A stretch of DNA of 64,000 bases from Acidobacteriota bacterium (GCA_027314025.1 DAHVCP010000023.1:53763-117762), one strand, 5' to 3'; positions 8,941 to 17,293 are shown, counted from the first letter of the stretch. Numbers and translations are program-made. The notes: generated by a model not told the origin, from the sequence alone.

Positions 8941-9558
8941 TTACTTGCTCGGCTCCATCTGCGTGGACAATGAGTCGTACACGCCTTTGGACCGCCGGTA
9001 CTGCACCGCATCCTTGATCAGCGCGCGCAGCCGTGCCGCCAGGTCGGCGTTGGCTTGCAAGAAGTCGGCGTGTTTCCCCATCGGCTTCATATGCCGGTCT
9101 TCGTTATAGTTGGCAATCGCGCCTTCCATGTTGTCGGCCAGTTGTTGCAGCAGCGGCCCGATCTGGTCCACCGCATTTTGCTGCCAGGGCGAACCCGAGT
9201 CACGCGCTTCCCGCATCCGCGCCTCTAATTTGCCGAGTTCGTTGATGTGGCCTTTCATCGTGTTCAGCTCCACGCCATGCGTCTCGCGAAAATCCGGCCA
9301 CCGCTCCAAGAACACCAGCGCGTCCGCGTCCACGTCGAGCTGCGCCGAATACATCAGCGCCTGGTCCAAAAGCTCATTGATCACCGGGGAATCCGCGGCC
9401 GGTTCCGCCGCCGAGGCCGGCTGCGACGCACTTTGCGCCTCGACCCCCTGCCCCTGGTTTCCGTTCTCTTCTTGCGCCGCCGCGCGCCGCGCCGTAAACG
9501 CAAGCAGGAACACCACAGCTGCCAGCGTCGCGACCGACAATAGCCATCTCCCTTTCAT
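8941..9558 (-). CDS. Secreted protein of unknown function, paralogue A
   Basis: A 205-residue exported protein: a signal peptide (MKGRWLLSVATLAAVVFLLA, then FTARRAAAQ), a low-complexity linker, and a helical domain from about residue 60. The core runs INELLDQALMYSAQLDVDAD, then GVELNTMKGHINELGKLEAR and DSGSPWQQNAVDQIGPLLQQ. I know no family name. It is closely related to the product of 13796-14419. The start at 9558 is chosen because GGAGGTG lies about 7 nt upstream and the same spacing is seen in the paralogue. It is followed on the same strand by the two leader-sharing genes. Confidence 0.8.
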   Translation of the reverse strand: MKGRWLLSVATLAAVVFLLAFTARRAAAQEENGNQGQGVEAQSASQPASAAEPAADSPVINELLDQALMYSAQLDVDADALVFLERWPDFRETHGVELNTMKGHINELGKLEARMREARDSGSPWQQNAVDQIGPLLQQLADNMEGAIANYNEDRHMKPMGKHADFLQANADLAARLRALIKDAVQYRRSKGVYDSLSTQMEPSK

Positions 9559-9639
9559 AACTGGCACCTCCATGCCCACCCTTTCCCCTGCACGGCAGGG
9601 ACCATATGAGTGGCGCTGCGCTCACGGGTGCATTGGCTT

Positions 9640-9973
9640 TCTGCCTGGGGGCCAAAGTAGGCGTGGAGCGGCCGCGAATTTCCGTGCGCGCCTGAGCCGG
9701 GGAAGCGGCGCCGTCCCCAGCGGCGCCCAAGCGAGGCGGCGCCCGCGCCAAGCGAAAGCAGGGCAAGGCCCGTAAGCGGGGCCACGCCCCGCGCCAAGCC
9801 TAAGCGGGGCAGCACCCCGCGCCTGGAAAAAGCCGGGCAACGCCCGCGCCGGGCAGCTGCGGAATTGGGCCCGCGGCGCCCTCGGCCCAGCCGGGCGCGT
9901 AAGCAGGGCTCCGCGCCGCGCCGAACAAGAACAGGACGCCCCGCCGCAGGCGGGGCTGGGACCCGCGCCCATC
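9640..9973. repeat. Cluster of degenerate palindromic repeats (REP/BIME-like)
   Basis: This non-coding block between paralogue A and the barrel-fusion gene consists of head-to-tail units of about 27-30 bp built around AAGC, a short GGGGC/GCCCC stem and CCCGCGCC. Examples are AAGCGGGGCCACGCCCC, AAGCGGGGCAGCACCCC and AAGCCGGGCAACGCCC. The last unit, GGACGCCCCGCC-GCA-GGCGGGGC at 9934-9957, is an inverted member of the family at 7958 and 34572. The rest of 9559-10152 shows no gene. Confidence 0.55.
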
Positions 9974-10152
9974 AACCGGCATGTCCCCCGGATCCTTATG
10001 GCTAACCCCAACCGCCCTATACGCTATCCCCGTTTGGGGGGAAGGACGGTCGAAGCCGCCTGCCGCCTTCACGCCGCTCGCTTGGGGATGCGCGCCCAGC
10101 CGCTGCGCGCTTATTCCCACACGCTTTTCCTGGCGCCCCGCCTCGCACAATC

Positions 10153-13100
10153 CTAGAAGCCAGGCAGCAGGTCGAACTCCCAAACATGCCCAATCAGTGG
10201 CCGCTGATTGGGAATCGCATACGTCACCGCCCCGATCACGATGCCGAAAATGTTGATGCGCAGCGTGGCGCCTTCACTGGTCGCCGCTTGCCGCGGCGTC
10301 TGTTGCAGCGCCCCACCCGCCGGCTCCGACCACGCATAGCCGGCGTCGTAGAACGGCGCCAGTTCCACCGGCAGCGGAATCTTCCGCACCAGGCCCAGTG
10401 GGCCAAACAGCTCTAGCCGCGCCTCCCCGCTGGCAGCCGCGATCTTGCTCCCCAGCAGCCGGTCGAACACCGGACATTCGCCCGTGATGTTGTACCTCGG
10501 TCCGCATTCCTCCAGCCGGAATGAGTTCAGGTCATACCCCCGCACCAGCATGGGATCGCCCAGAAAATAGTCCTGGAGCCGCGGATCGTTCGCTCCGGAT
10601 CCGTAGCGCCCAAAGTGCATGATCCGGAACGCCAGGCTGAACGACCGGCTGAGCGGTTCATACCGGCGGTAATCCGCCAGCAGTGTGCCAAAGAACAAGC
10701 TGCCATCCGAAGCACCCACTTGCAACCGGTAGCGCTGTCCCCGTACCGGGCTGGTGCCTCCAAAGATCGCCGTGTCGTACACCAGCGCCGCCATGCCCGT
10801 CGCGAAGTTCAGCGACGGCGGCGCCGGCAGGTCCTGGACGATCTGCGCCAGCGGGACCCCCGTGACGGCGGAATAAATCTGGGTATCCGACTCCAGGGCA
10901 AACCCAATGTTCTGGTAACCGGCGGCGAACTCCACCCGCTGCGACCGGTTGATCGGATACGCCAGGGTTCCCAACGCCTCCCGGTCCAGCTGCCAGTAGC
11001 GAACAAATTGGTTCGCGACCACCGGTTGGCCGGAAATGGTCCCGGCGCTGGCGATGCCGTACGTTCCCGTCAGCATCGGAATCTGTCCGCCCAGCATGCC
11101 CCACTGCCAGCGGTGGCTTAGGTCCTGGTAACTGACCACCCCAGTCAAGCCGCGCAGGAAGTTGCGCGTGCCGTTTGAGGTAATCGCCGCCACCTGCACG
11201 TCCAGCGCGCGCGTGTCCAGCGGATCGCGGAATTGAAGCGCCGTTCCCCCGCCAAATGCCGGGCCGAAAGTGCTCACTCCGAACCCGATCGCCACCGGCG
11301 CCACGCCCGTCAGTCGCAGGCCCGGACGATACGGCGTGCTGGCGTACTGCGCGCCCTCCGGCGGCAGCCCAGTGCTGGCATCCGCCAGGTACGCCGCCAC
11401 CGGCCCGCTGTCCGTCATCCGCGGCGGCAGCAGCGCCGCGTGCAGCCCTGCCAGCTTCGCCTCCGTTTCGGTGTTCGCCTCCGCCGCCGGCGCTTCCATC
11501 CGCCACAACTCATAGCCGCCATCGGCGTACATGCTGTAGACGATCGCGCCCGACCGCGCCGCCACCGAAAAGGCCGGGCTCAGCGGCGTCACTCCTGCAA
11601 TCCCCGTTTGCACATTGCTCAGCGCCTGAATGCTTCCCTCCCCCACCCGCAGCCGGTACAGGTTCGGAATCCCTCCCGCGTCGGCGATGAAGTACAGCGA
11701 CCGTCCGTCCGGAGACCACTGCGGGTTGATCTGGTTCGCCCCGCTCAGCCCCGGCAGCTCCCGAATTTCGCCGTTCGCCGGGTTGATCACCGCCAACCGG
11801 TAATGCCCATATGCCAGCGTCGCCAGTTGCGTGGTGTACCGGTCGGTCACGAAAGCAATCTCCTTGCCGTCGGGCGACCATGCCGGCTCCAGCTCCGCGT
11901 AGGCATCGTTGGTCAATCGCCGCGCCTTCCCGCTGGCCACGTCCAACAAGTACAGGTCGCTCCGCCCGCCTGCCAAGCCGGCGAACGCGATCTGCCGCCC
12001 ATCCGGCGACCAACTCGGGTTCAGCACCTCCCCCACTCCCGGGATTGCCATCACCCGCTCCGTCGCCTCCTGCTTCACGCTATAGATCACCAGCTCCGCC
12101 CGTCCCTCCCGCGTGCGCGCGTAGACAAACCGGTCGCCGGCCGGGCCCCATGCGCCCGCCGAGTTGATGAACTCCGTGTTGATGAAGTTCGGATTCGTCG
12201 CCGTTTCCGTGATGCGCCGCACCACCTTGCCGGTTTCCGCGTTGGCCAAATACAGATCCACGGCGAACAGGTCACGGGACGAAAAGAAGATCATCCAGCG
12301 GCCATCCGGGCTCAGCGCCGGGCTGATCTGCAGCAGCCGGTCCGGCGCGGCCAGCAGCCGCCGCGCGCCGGGCGGCGCGGCCTGCGTCGCCGCCAGCACC
12401 CGCCCCTCGTCCTGGTTCGTCGCTTCCGTCCAGCTAGCGGAGATTTCCTTCGCTTTCAGGTTGAACACCGTCTCCAACGCCTTGTCTCCCGATCCGGTCC
12501 GCGCCCCCGCCCGCAGCAGCGGCCCGATCTTGTCGTCTCCGAACTGTCCCGTGATATAGGCCCAAAACGCCTGCCCAAACCGGTAGGGCGAGTACCGCGC
12601 CGACCCCAGTTTCGCCACCGTCGGCAGCTTTTTGTGCAGCACCGCGTCCCGCACCCACATCGCCGTTTGCGGATCGTTCGCTCCGCGTGAAACGTACTCC
12701 GACAGCCCTTCCAAAAACCACAGCGGCAGCCGCGTTGCCCCCGGGAGGCCGCGCGCCGCGGGCCGCGTCAAATCAAACTCCATGGCATGCGCCAGTTCGT
12801 GCCCCAGCACGTGGTCGGTCTCCGCCAGGGTCCCCGCCAGCGGCATCACCACCCGCTGCTCCATCGCCATCGTCACCCCGCCTACTCCCACCGGCAGCAG
12901 CCCGGGCACCGCCGTGGCCTCGAAAAAATCCGCCGAGTCCGCGTACAAGATCAGCACTTGCCCAGTCCACCGCGGGTCGCCGAGGATGCCCGCCAGCCGC
13001 GCGTACCAACGTTCCGCCATGCGCGCCACCGTCGGCACGCTTTGTGCTTCGGCCGGATAGTAATAGATCTGAAAATGCGGCGCCTTCATCACCTGCCACC

Positions 13101-13317
13101 GCAAGGTCCTGCGCTGCACCTTGTTGCGCCCGAAATAGCCCCCCTGCGCCGCCGCCGGCCTCGCCCCCATCGCTATTCCCAATAGGGCTCCCAACAGCGC
13201 CGCCGCCGTCCGCCTAGTCCAGCGCCCGCGCGGGACATGCGCCGGTCTGTCGCCGACTTCATCCGCTCGCCTTGCCTGAACGCTTGGCCCCAACCCGTGC
13301 CCGCCTGCTCCGCTCAT
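10153..13317 (-). CDS. Fusion of peptidase-MA-like domain, TolB-type beta-propeller and Omp85-type barrel
   Basis: A 1054-residue exported protein with a signal-like segment near residues 37-58. Residues 75-330 form a gluzincin-type peptidase domain with HELAH at 173-177 and a downstream glutamate at 203 in LWFLEGLSEY. Residues about 350-650 carry PD40/TolB repeats (ALSPDGRWMIFF, SWSPDGRQIAFAG, AWSPDGKEIAFV, QWSPDGRSLYFI). The C-terminal 330 residues resemble the BamA/surface-antigen barrel (GDPMLVRGYDLNSFR) and end in Phe. It probably sits in the outer membrane with protease and propeller in the periplasm. The ATG at 13317 has GGGAGG about 9 nt upstream and overlaps a possible small ORF (ATGA). 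Confidence 0.85.
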   Translation of the reverse strand: MSGAGGHGLGPSVQARRADEVGDRPAHVPRGRWTRRTAAALLGALLGIAMGARPAAAQGGYFGRNKVQRRTLRWQVMKAPHFQIYYYPAEAQSVPTVARMAERWYARLAGILGDPRWTGQVLILYADSADFFEATAVPGLLPVGVGGVTMAMEQRVVMPLAGTLAETDHVLGHELAHAMEFDLTRPAARGLPGATRLPLWFLEGLSEYVSRGANDPQTAMWVRDAVLHKKLPTVAKLGSARYSPYRFGQAFWAYITGQFGDDKIGPLLRAGARTGSGDKALETVFNLKAKEISASWTEATNQDEGRVLAATQAAPPGARRLLAAPDRLLQISPALSPDGRWMIFFSSRDLFAVDLYLANAETGKVVRRITETATNPNFINTEFINSAGAWGPAGDRFVYARTREGRAELVIYSVKQEATERVMAIPGVGEVLNPSWSPDGRQIAFAGLAGGRSDLYLLDVASGKARRLTNDAYAELEPAWSPDGKEIAFVTDRYTTQLATLAYGHYRLAVINPANGEIRELPGLSGANQINPQWSPDGRSLYFIADAGGIPNLYRLRVGEGSIQALSNVQTGIAGVTPLSPAFSVAARSGAIVYSMYADGGYELWRMEAPAAEANTETEAKLAGLHAALLPPRMTDSGPVAAYLADASTGLPPEGAQYASTPYRPGLRLTGVAPVAIGFGVSTFGPAFGGGTALQFRDPLDTRALDVQVAAITSNGTRNFLRGLTGVVSYQDLSHRWQWGMLGGQIPMLTGTYGIASAGTISGQPVVANQFVRYWQLDREALGTLAYPINRSQRVEFAAGYQNIGFALESDTQIYSAVTGVPLAQIVQDLPAPPSLNFATGMAALVYDTAIFGGTSPVRGQRYRLQVGASDGSLFFGTLLADYRRYEPLSRSFSLAFRIMHFGRYGSGANDPRLQDYFLGDPMLVRGYDLNSFRLEECGPRYNITGECPVFDRLLGSKIAAASGEARLELFGPLGLVRKIPLPVELAPFYDAGYAWSEPAGGALQQTPRQAATSEGATLRINIFGIVIGAVTYAIPNQRPLIGHVWEFDLLPGF

Positions 13318-13457
13318 CGCCTTGCCCTCCCAGCCCTCGTCCCGTTTGCGCTTCCTGCCGGCGCCGGCTCGCTCCGCGGCGGCGGCGCCAGCCGCCCATC
13401 GCCCAGCGCCGCCAGCAGCACCAGGATCACCAGCACCCAGCGCAGCGGCGCATTCAT
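13314..13457 (-). CDS. Possible small membrane protein coupled to the barrel-fusion gene
   Basis: A 47-residue frame starting MNAPLRWVLVILVLLAALGD with one hydrophobic segment and a Pro/Arg-rich tail. Its TGA overlaps the ATG of the downstream 1054-residue gene (ATGA), which would couple translation. The frame is open further upstream (an alternative Met is at 13526) and no ribosome site is evident. Treat as tentative. Confidence 0.33.
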   Translation of the reverse strand: MNAPLRWVLVILVLLAALGDGRLAPPPRSEPAPAGSANGTRAGRARR

Positions 13458-13795
13458 GGGCCGGACCGCGCCGGTTACCCTTCCGTCCCGCGGCCCTCGC
13501 CACGCTCTGCGCTCCCGGCGTTCCATCCAAATCTCATCGCCTTCCTGCACCCGGCGCCCGCCTTCCAGGCTGCTCTTCCCGCCGCAAGCGGGGCGCCCGG
13601 TCACCTCGCTCTCGGCTTTCGCTCGCGGCAACCTGGGAAGGCCCCGCGCGCCAGCAGGCCCCAGCAAATCTGATGGTTGCCGGCCGCCGAACCGCGGGGT
13701 CCTCGGCAGGCGGCAGCGCGCGCCGAGGCGCCGAGCCCATCGCCCGCCAGGCGTGCCCCGCCGCGCGGGCGTCCTGAACAGTGGCGGCTGAGCCG
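13458..13795. other. Intergenic region
   Basis: Between the small ORF and the end of paralogue B. It contains GC-rich self-complementary stretches such as GCGCGCCGAGGCGCC around 13715-13732 and an AAGCGGGGCGCCCGG resembling one unit of the 9640-9973 cluster. No convincing gene. Confidence 0.4.
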
Positions 13796-14419
13796 CTATT
13801 TGCTACCCTCCGCCCGGTCCAGCGCGTCGTACTTGCCCTTGGCTTGGCCATAGCTGACCGCGTCGCTGATCAGCGTGTGCAGCTTCGCCGCCAGATCGGC
13901 ATTGGCCTTCAGATAGTCGGCGTACTTCCCAATGGGGTGGATCAGCCCGTTTTGGTTGTAATGCGCGATCGCGTTCTCCATGTTGTCGGCCAGTTCTTGC
14001 AGCAGCGGCCCAATTTGGTCCACCGCATTTTGCTGCCACGGCGAGCCCGAATCCCGGGCCTCGCGCATCCGCGCTTCCAATTTGCCGATCTCGTTGATGT
14101 GCTGCCGAATGATGTTCAGTTCCACCCCGTGCGACTCCCGGAACTCCTCGGAGCGCTGCACGAACAGCAGCGAGTCCGCATCCACGTCCAGTTGCGCCGA
14201 CTCAAACCGCGCCTGGTGCAGCAAATCATTGAGTACCGGCGAATCACCGGCCAGCGCAACGTCCGAAGCCGGCAGGGGGCGGCTTTTGGGTTCCACCGTA
14301 TGGCTCTGGCTCTGCGTCGCTCCGTTTTGCTCCTGCGCCACGGCGCGGCGCGCGCTGAAGGCCAGTACGAAGACCACGGCGGCCAGCGCGGCAAGCGAAG
14401 ACAATGCCTTCCGCTTCAT
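13796..14419 (-). CDS. Secreted protein of unknown function, paralogue B
   Basis: A 207-residue exported protein with a signal peptide (MKRKALSSLAALAAVVFVLA, then FSARRAVAQ) and the same helical domain as the product of 8941-9558. They share the blocks HGVELN, HINE-GKLEARMREARDSGSP, WQQNAVDQIGPLLQ-LADNME and KGKYD/KGVYD. Identity over the domain looks well above half. About 45 bp upstream of the start are also similar in the two copies (a GCACGG core, then ATGGAGGTG), so the duplication included the 5' region. The start is fixed by GGAGGTG and by the paralogue. Function unknown. Confidence 0.8.
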   Translation of the reverse strand: MKRKALSSLAALAAVVFVLAFSARRAVAQEQNGATQSQSHTVEPKSRPLPASDVALAGDSPVLNDLLHQARFESAQLDVDADSLLFVQRSEEFRESHGVELNIIRQHINEIGKLEARMREARDSGSPWQQNAVDQIGPLLQELADNMENAIAHYNQNGLIHPIGKYADYLKANADLAAKLHTLISDAVSYGQAKGKYDALDRAEGSK

Positions 14420-15134
14420 AAATAGGCACCTCCATGCCTGCCCTGTCCATTGCACGGTACGGCCCAAATTAGAAGCTCCCCCCATTGGGGTGGCCAAACC
14501 CCGCCTTCGGCCCAGCCAGCGCGCCGAGGGCGGCTGCCGCAACTGCCCCACGAGCGGAAGGGCAACAAGCCCACCCGCAGCGAGTGCCACCCGAACCCGA
14601 GCCCCAGCATCTCCATCGCTTTGCCCGCGCCCCCGGACGCCGCCGCCTACCGGTCGCCGCGGAAATTCGGCGCGGTCCGCCTACGGCCTCCCGGCCCGGC
14701 CTAACCTCCCACCAACGTGCCCAGCCCCTGCCAACCCCGCGAGTCAGCCCTGCGTGGCTACGCCCAAAAATGCGTCGCTATCCCCATCCGCCCGGATCTA
14801 GGTGGAATCGCCGCGCCGGCAGCGATACCCCTCTACTCCGCCCTCACAGGCGCGGCGCCAACGGCCCCCGGCCATGCCGACATGGGCGCGCCACGGGCCT
14901 GGACCCACCCAACGGAACCCAAACGGCCAGATGGAATCCCCGGCTCCAACCCGGCCGCAGCCGCGCGCTCCCAAGGACGATTTAGCCGCCTCCCCCGCCC
15001 AGCGCCGCCTGAACGCGAAGGTGCCGCCATGGCGCGGTCGGCTGTCCTAGGATTCTGCGGTCCGCGCCCATTGGCCGGCCTCCATGGACCGGTGGCCCAA
15101 TCGCCTCCCGCCGTGCCTCGCTCATTCCCGGACC
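14420..15134. other. Long intergenic region, no gene seen
   Basis: Several overlapping frames are open, but none shows a recognisable domain or a good start site. The left edge holds the 5' region of paralogue B. The right edge passes into the dispersed repeat at 15135-15260. Confidence 0.45.
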
Positions 15135-15260
15135 GCCGCAGTCTCACTTTTTTGCCATCAAAATCGAACTCCCTTACTGAAAGCAAACCACTTAGCAAAT
15201 CCGCATTCGGCGAAAATGAGACTCTTGCGCGACAGCGTTTTGGCCCGCACCGCGTCGCCT
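15135..15260. repeat. Dispersed ~126-bp intergenic repeat, copy B
   Basis: Second copy of the block at 7696-7822, in the same orientation and of almost identical length, with the words GCCGCAGTC, CACTTTTTT, CAAAATCG, GAAAG, CTTAGCAAA, CGTTTTGGC and CGTCGC in the same order. It lies about 300 bp upstream of ssrA. No adjacent gene starts here. Confidence 0.6.
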
Positions 15261-15533
15261 TCCCCTTTCGCTCTTCACCCCCAAGTTTCCGCCAACCCCG
15301 CCCGCCGATCCGGCATCTTAGGTTTCGTGAGGGGAAGGCGGGCCACAGGGCCCCCTCGGGTGGGGGCGAGGCGGCTGGCCCGAGCGGATGACGAGCAGTG
15401 GCGGCGGAATCGGGGTGACCCCAGCCGCCCGCGCCGCTCGGACAGGATCCACAGGGAAAACCGCACGGGAAATTCGTAGCCTCGCGCCAAAGGAAAGCAG
15501 CAACGTGGTCCGACAGCCAGCGCCCGCGCCAGG

Positions 15534-15542
15534 TGCTAAAAT
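15534..15542 (+). promoter_or_regulatory. Putative extended -10 promoter element of ssrA
   Basis: TGCTAAAAT: an extended -10 (TGC) followed by TAAAAT at 15537-15542, some 22 nt before the mature tmRNA 5' end. This leaves a short leader to be trimmed. No clear -35 element. Confidence 0.4.
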
Positions 15543-15564
15543 AAGAAAAGCTTCTATCGAGCTT

Positions 15565-15915
15565 GGGGGCGTCCCGGCTTCGACGGGAGTGGATGAGATG
15601 GAGAGGCGTGCCGGGTCCCACATACCCGTAATTGTGTGGAACCGTTCAATTGCCAATCAAAACCTGGCATACGCTGCCTAATTTTTAGGCGACGCGCTCA
15701 CTTCGGTTCGTCCGTAGGCCGATACTGAGCGTCATTCTTGCGGACTGGCTTGTCGTGCGGGTCTGGGCGCGGCGGGCGAGACCTTACAGGCTAGCCGGCG
15801 GCGGCTCTTGTTCGTTCTGACCGTCGCGGGCGAATCACGCCGGAACGAACTACGCTCGTAGGCTCTCTATCGGCAGCACTTTCGGACGTGGGTTCAACTC
15901 CCACCGCCTCCACCA
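15565..15915 (+). ncRNA. ssrA: Transfer-messenger RNA (tmRNA)
   Basis: This 351-nt single-piece tmRNA rescues stalled ribosomes together with SmpB. The 5' end GGGGGCGTCCCGGCTTCGAC pairs through its first seven bases with CGCCTCC before the terminal ACCA. A T-arm GGTTCAACTCCC is present, and CCA is encoded. The tag frame starts with GCC at 15652 and reads ANQNLAYAA before a TAA at 15679-15681. The open-frame length and position fit the normal architecture, with the resume codon about 90 nt from the 5' end. The tag is neutral rather than acidic and ends YAA instead of the common LAA/ALAA. Confidence 0.96.
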
Positions 15916-15947
15916 ATTTTGGAAAAAATCGTGCAATGAACGTACAG

Positions 15948-15972
15948 CGGATTCGGCAACGGGCCGAATCCG
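15948..15972 (+). terminator. Likely ssrA transcription terminator hairpin
   Basis: A perfect 10-bp stem CGGATTCGGC / GCCGAATCCG with an AACGG loop, 33 nt after the CCA end of tmRNA, followed by TGTTCTCC. The T-tract is weak, but the stem is the strongest hairpin in the area. Confidence 0.6.
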
Positions 15973-16394
15973 TGTTCTCCATCTGCGCCCGCCGCTACCC
16001 GGCCTGCACGGCTGACGACATCAATTAGAAGCGCTCCCGCTACCCAAAATTGGGTCAATGGGTTTGGGAATCGAAGGGTCTGTTCATTCGCCGAGGCGGA
16101 GAGACGAGAAGCCGGGAAACGGCAGAAGGGTTCAAGCGAGCGTTGGGAGCGGCGTACGGGTCCAAGCGTAGCGGCGATCGCGGACCGGTTGCTGTTGCGT
16201 CCGACAGGGTCAGCATGAAGGATGCGGTGATGCGCCTTCTCTGAAAGGCAAGCAGAACGAGAAGTTTGCAGGTTCCACCAGCGACAAATTGAAGACGATT
16301 CTCGCGAGGCACTGCCTATCATGACGCTCGCGCCGCCCAACAGCGCTTAGGGGCAAGGGTGGCAGAGCCGGTGGAGCTTGTGCTCGGCCGGGCC
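15973..16394. other. Intergenic region downstream of ssrA
   Basis: No convincing gene. A 64-codon plus-strand frame (16050-16244) and the frame after it (GKQNEKFAGSTSDKLK before a stop at 16320) have plausible codon texture but no ribosome site or known domain, and a stop separates them. They could be remnants of a decayed gene. Base composition is less GC-rich than the flanks. Confidence 0.35.
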
Positions 16395-16424
16395 TTGCAT
16401 TCCGCCTTGCAGTCGCTATATACT
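16395..16424 (+). promoter_or_regulatory. Promoter of the arsR-AHSA1-DUF1801 operon
   Basis: TTGCAT (16395-16400), an 18-bp spacer and TATACT (16419-16424), then 7 nt to the ATG at 16432. This is one of the few places in the window with a good -35 box. Transcription should begin at or next to the start codon. Confidence 0.6.
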
Positions 16425-16443
16425 GAACCGCATGGTTCAGTAT
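16420..16443. promoter_or_regulatory. Palindromic operator overlapping -10 box and start codon
   Basis: A perfect inverted repeat with 10-bp arms ATACTGAACC and GGTTCAGTAT around GCAT, in which AT belongs to the ATG start. Its position over the -10 box and first codons suits autorepression by the ArsR-type product. Confidence 0.6.
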
Positions 16444-16797
16444 CAACCAACCCAACTCGATGTCTCCTTCGCGGCGCTTTCGGACGCCACGCGACGCGGC
16501 ATTCTGGAGCAGCTTGAGCGTGCCGACGCATCGATCACGGACCTTGCCGAAAAGTTCGACATGACGCTGACGGGCATGAAGAAGCATGTCGGCGTTTTGG
16601 AGCAAGCGGGGCTGGTGACCACGGAAAAGATCGGGCGTGTGCGAAGGTGCAGGCTCGGCATGCACCGGCTAGTGGAAGAGGCCGCATGGATCGAGAACTA
16701 CCGCCGGCACTGGGACGCGTGCTTTGACGAGTTGGACAAGATCGTTGAGGAATTGAAACTGGAGCACAACGCTGATAGACGAAAAAAGAGAAAGTGA
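16432..16797 (+). CDS. ArsR-family winged-helix transcriptional regulator
   Basis: A 121-residue repressor-type regulator. Residues 8-90 form the winged helix: DVSFAALSDATRRGILEQLE, then DLAEKFDMTLTGMKKHVGVL and the wing GLVTTEKIGRVRRCRL. No metal-binding cysteine pair is visible. The protein belongs to the subgroup commonly encoded next to AHSA1/SRPBCC genes, a classical pairing, and AHSA1 indeed follows after 10 bp. The start at 16432 is set by the leaderless promoter and by MVQYQPTQLD matching the family N-terminus. A perfect palindrome covering the start is the likely operator. Confidence 0.92.
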   Translation: MVQYQPTQLDVSFAALSDATRRGILEQLERADASITDLAEKFDMTLTGMKKHVGVLEQAGLVTTEKIGRVRRCRLGMHRLVEEAAWIENYRRHWDACFDELDKIVEELKLEHNADRRKKRK

Positions 16798-16807
16798 GCC
16801 GAACGCC

Positions 16808-17293
16808 ATGAAAAACCCCACAACGGTAGAACGCAAGTCAGAGCGTGAGATGGTGGTCACGCGAACCTTCAACGGCCCCGCGCGCGCCGTGTTCGAGGCC
16901 TGGACCAAGCCCGAGCTGATCCAGCGGTGGTGGACGCCGAAGTCGTTTGGAATATCTTTCGTTTCCTGCGAGGCCGACGTGCGCACCGGGGGCACGTATC
17001 GCTTCGTATTCAGCCACCCCGATTTTGAGCAGCCCATGGCCTTCCACGGGCGGTATCTCGAAGTTACGCCAAACTCGCGCATCGTCTGGACGAACGAAGA
17101 AAGCGCCGATGGGAACGTTACCACGGTGACGTTCGAGAAAAAGGGCGGCAAGACGCTGCTGACGCTGCTCGAACTCTATCCCTCGAAGAGAGCCCTCGAT
17201 GACGCAATCAAATCGGGAAGCACGGGCACGAGCGGAGCCAGCGAGCAATTCGAGCTGTTGGATGAACTGCTGGTCACCTTGGTGGAGCGATGA
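16808..17293 (+). CDS. AHSA1/SRPBCC-family protein
   Basis: A 161-residue protein with the AHSA1 (activator of Hsp90 ATPase homologue 1-like) fold: VVTRTFNGPARAVFEAWTKP, then WWTPKSFGISFVSCEADVRT, GGTYRFVFSHPDF and FHGRYLEVTPNSRIVWTNEE. Members bind hydrophobic ligands; this one is probably controlled by the ArsR regulator 10 bp upstream. The stop overlaps the next start (ATGA), so the three genes form one operon. Codon use is noticeably less GC-rich at third positions than in neighbouring regions. Confidence 0.9.
   Translation: MKNPTTVERKSEREMVVTRTFNGPARAVFEAWTKPELIQRWWTPKSFGISFVSCEADVRTGGTYRFVFSHPDFEQPMAFHGRYLEVTPNSRIVWTNEESADGNVTTVTFEKKGGKTLLTLLELYPSKRALDDAIKSGSTGTSGASEQFELLDELLVTLVER

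Noticed and set aside
9640..9973. CRISPR array
   Set aside because: The repeats are degenerate, palindromic and contiguous; there are no constant repeats with unique spacers and no cas genes.
14717..15391. 224-codon plus-strand ORF in the long gap before ssrA
   Set aside because: It crosses the dispersed repeat and a hairpin-rich stretch and shows no protein-like pattern.
16050..16244. 64-codon plus-strand ORF after ssrA
   Set aside because: No ribosome site, no domain, and an uneven composition; kept only as a possible remnant in the intergenic note.
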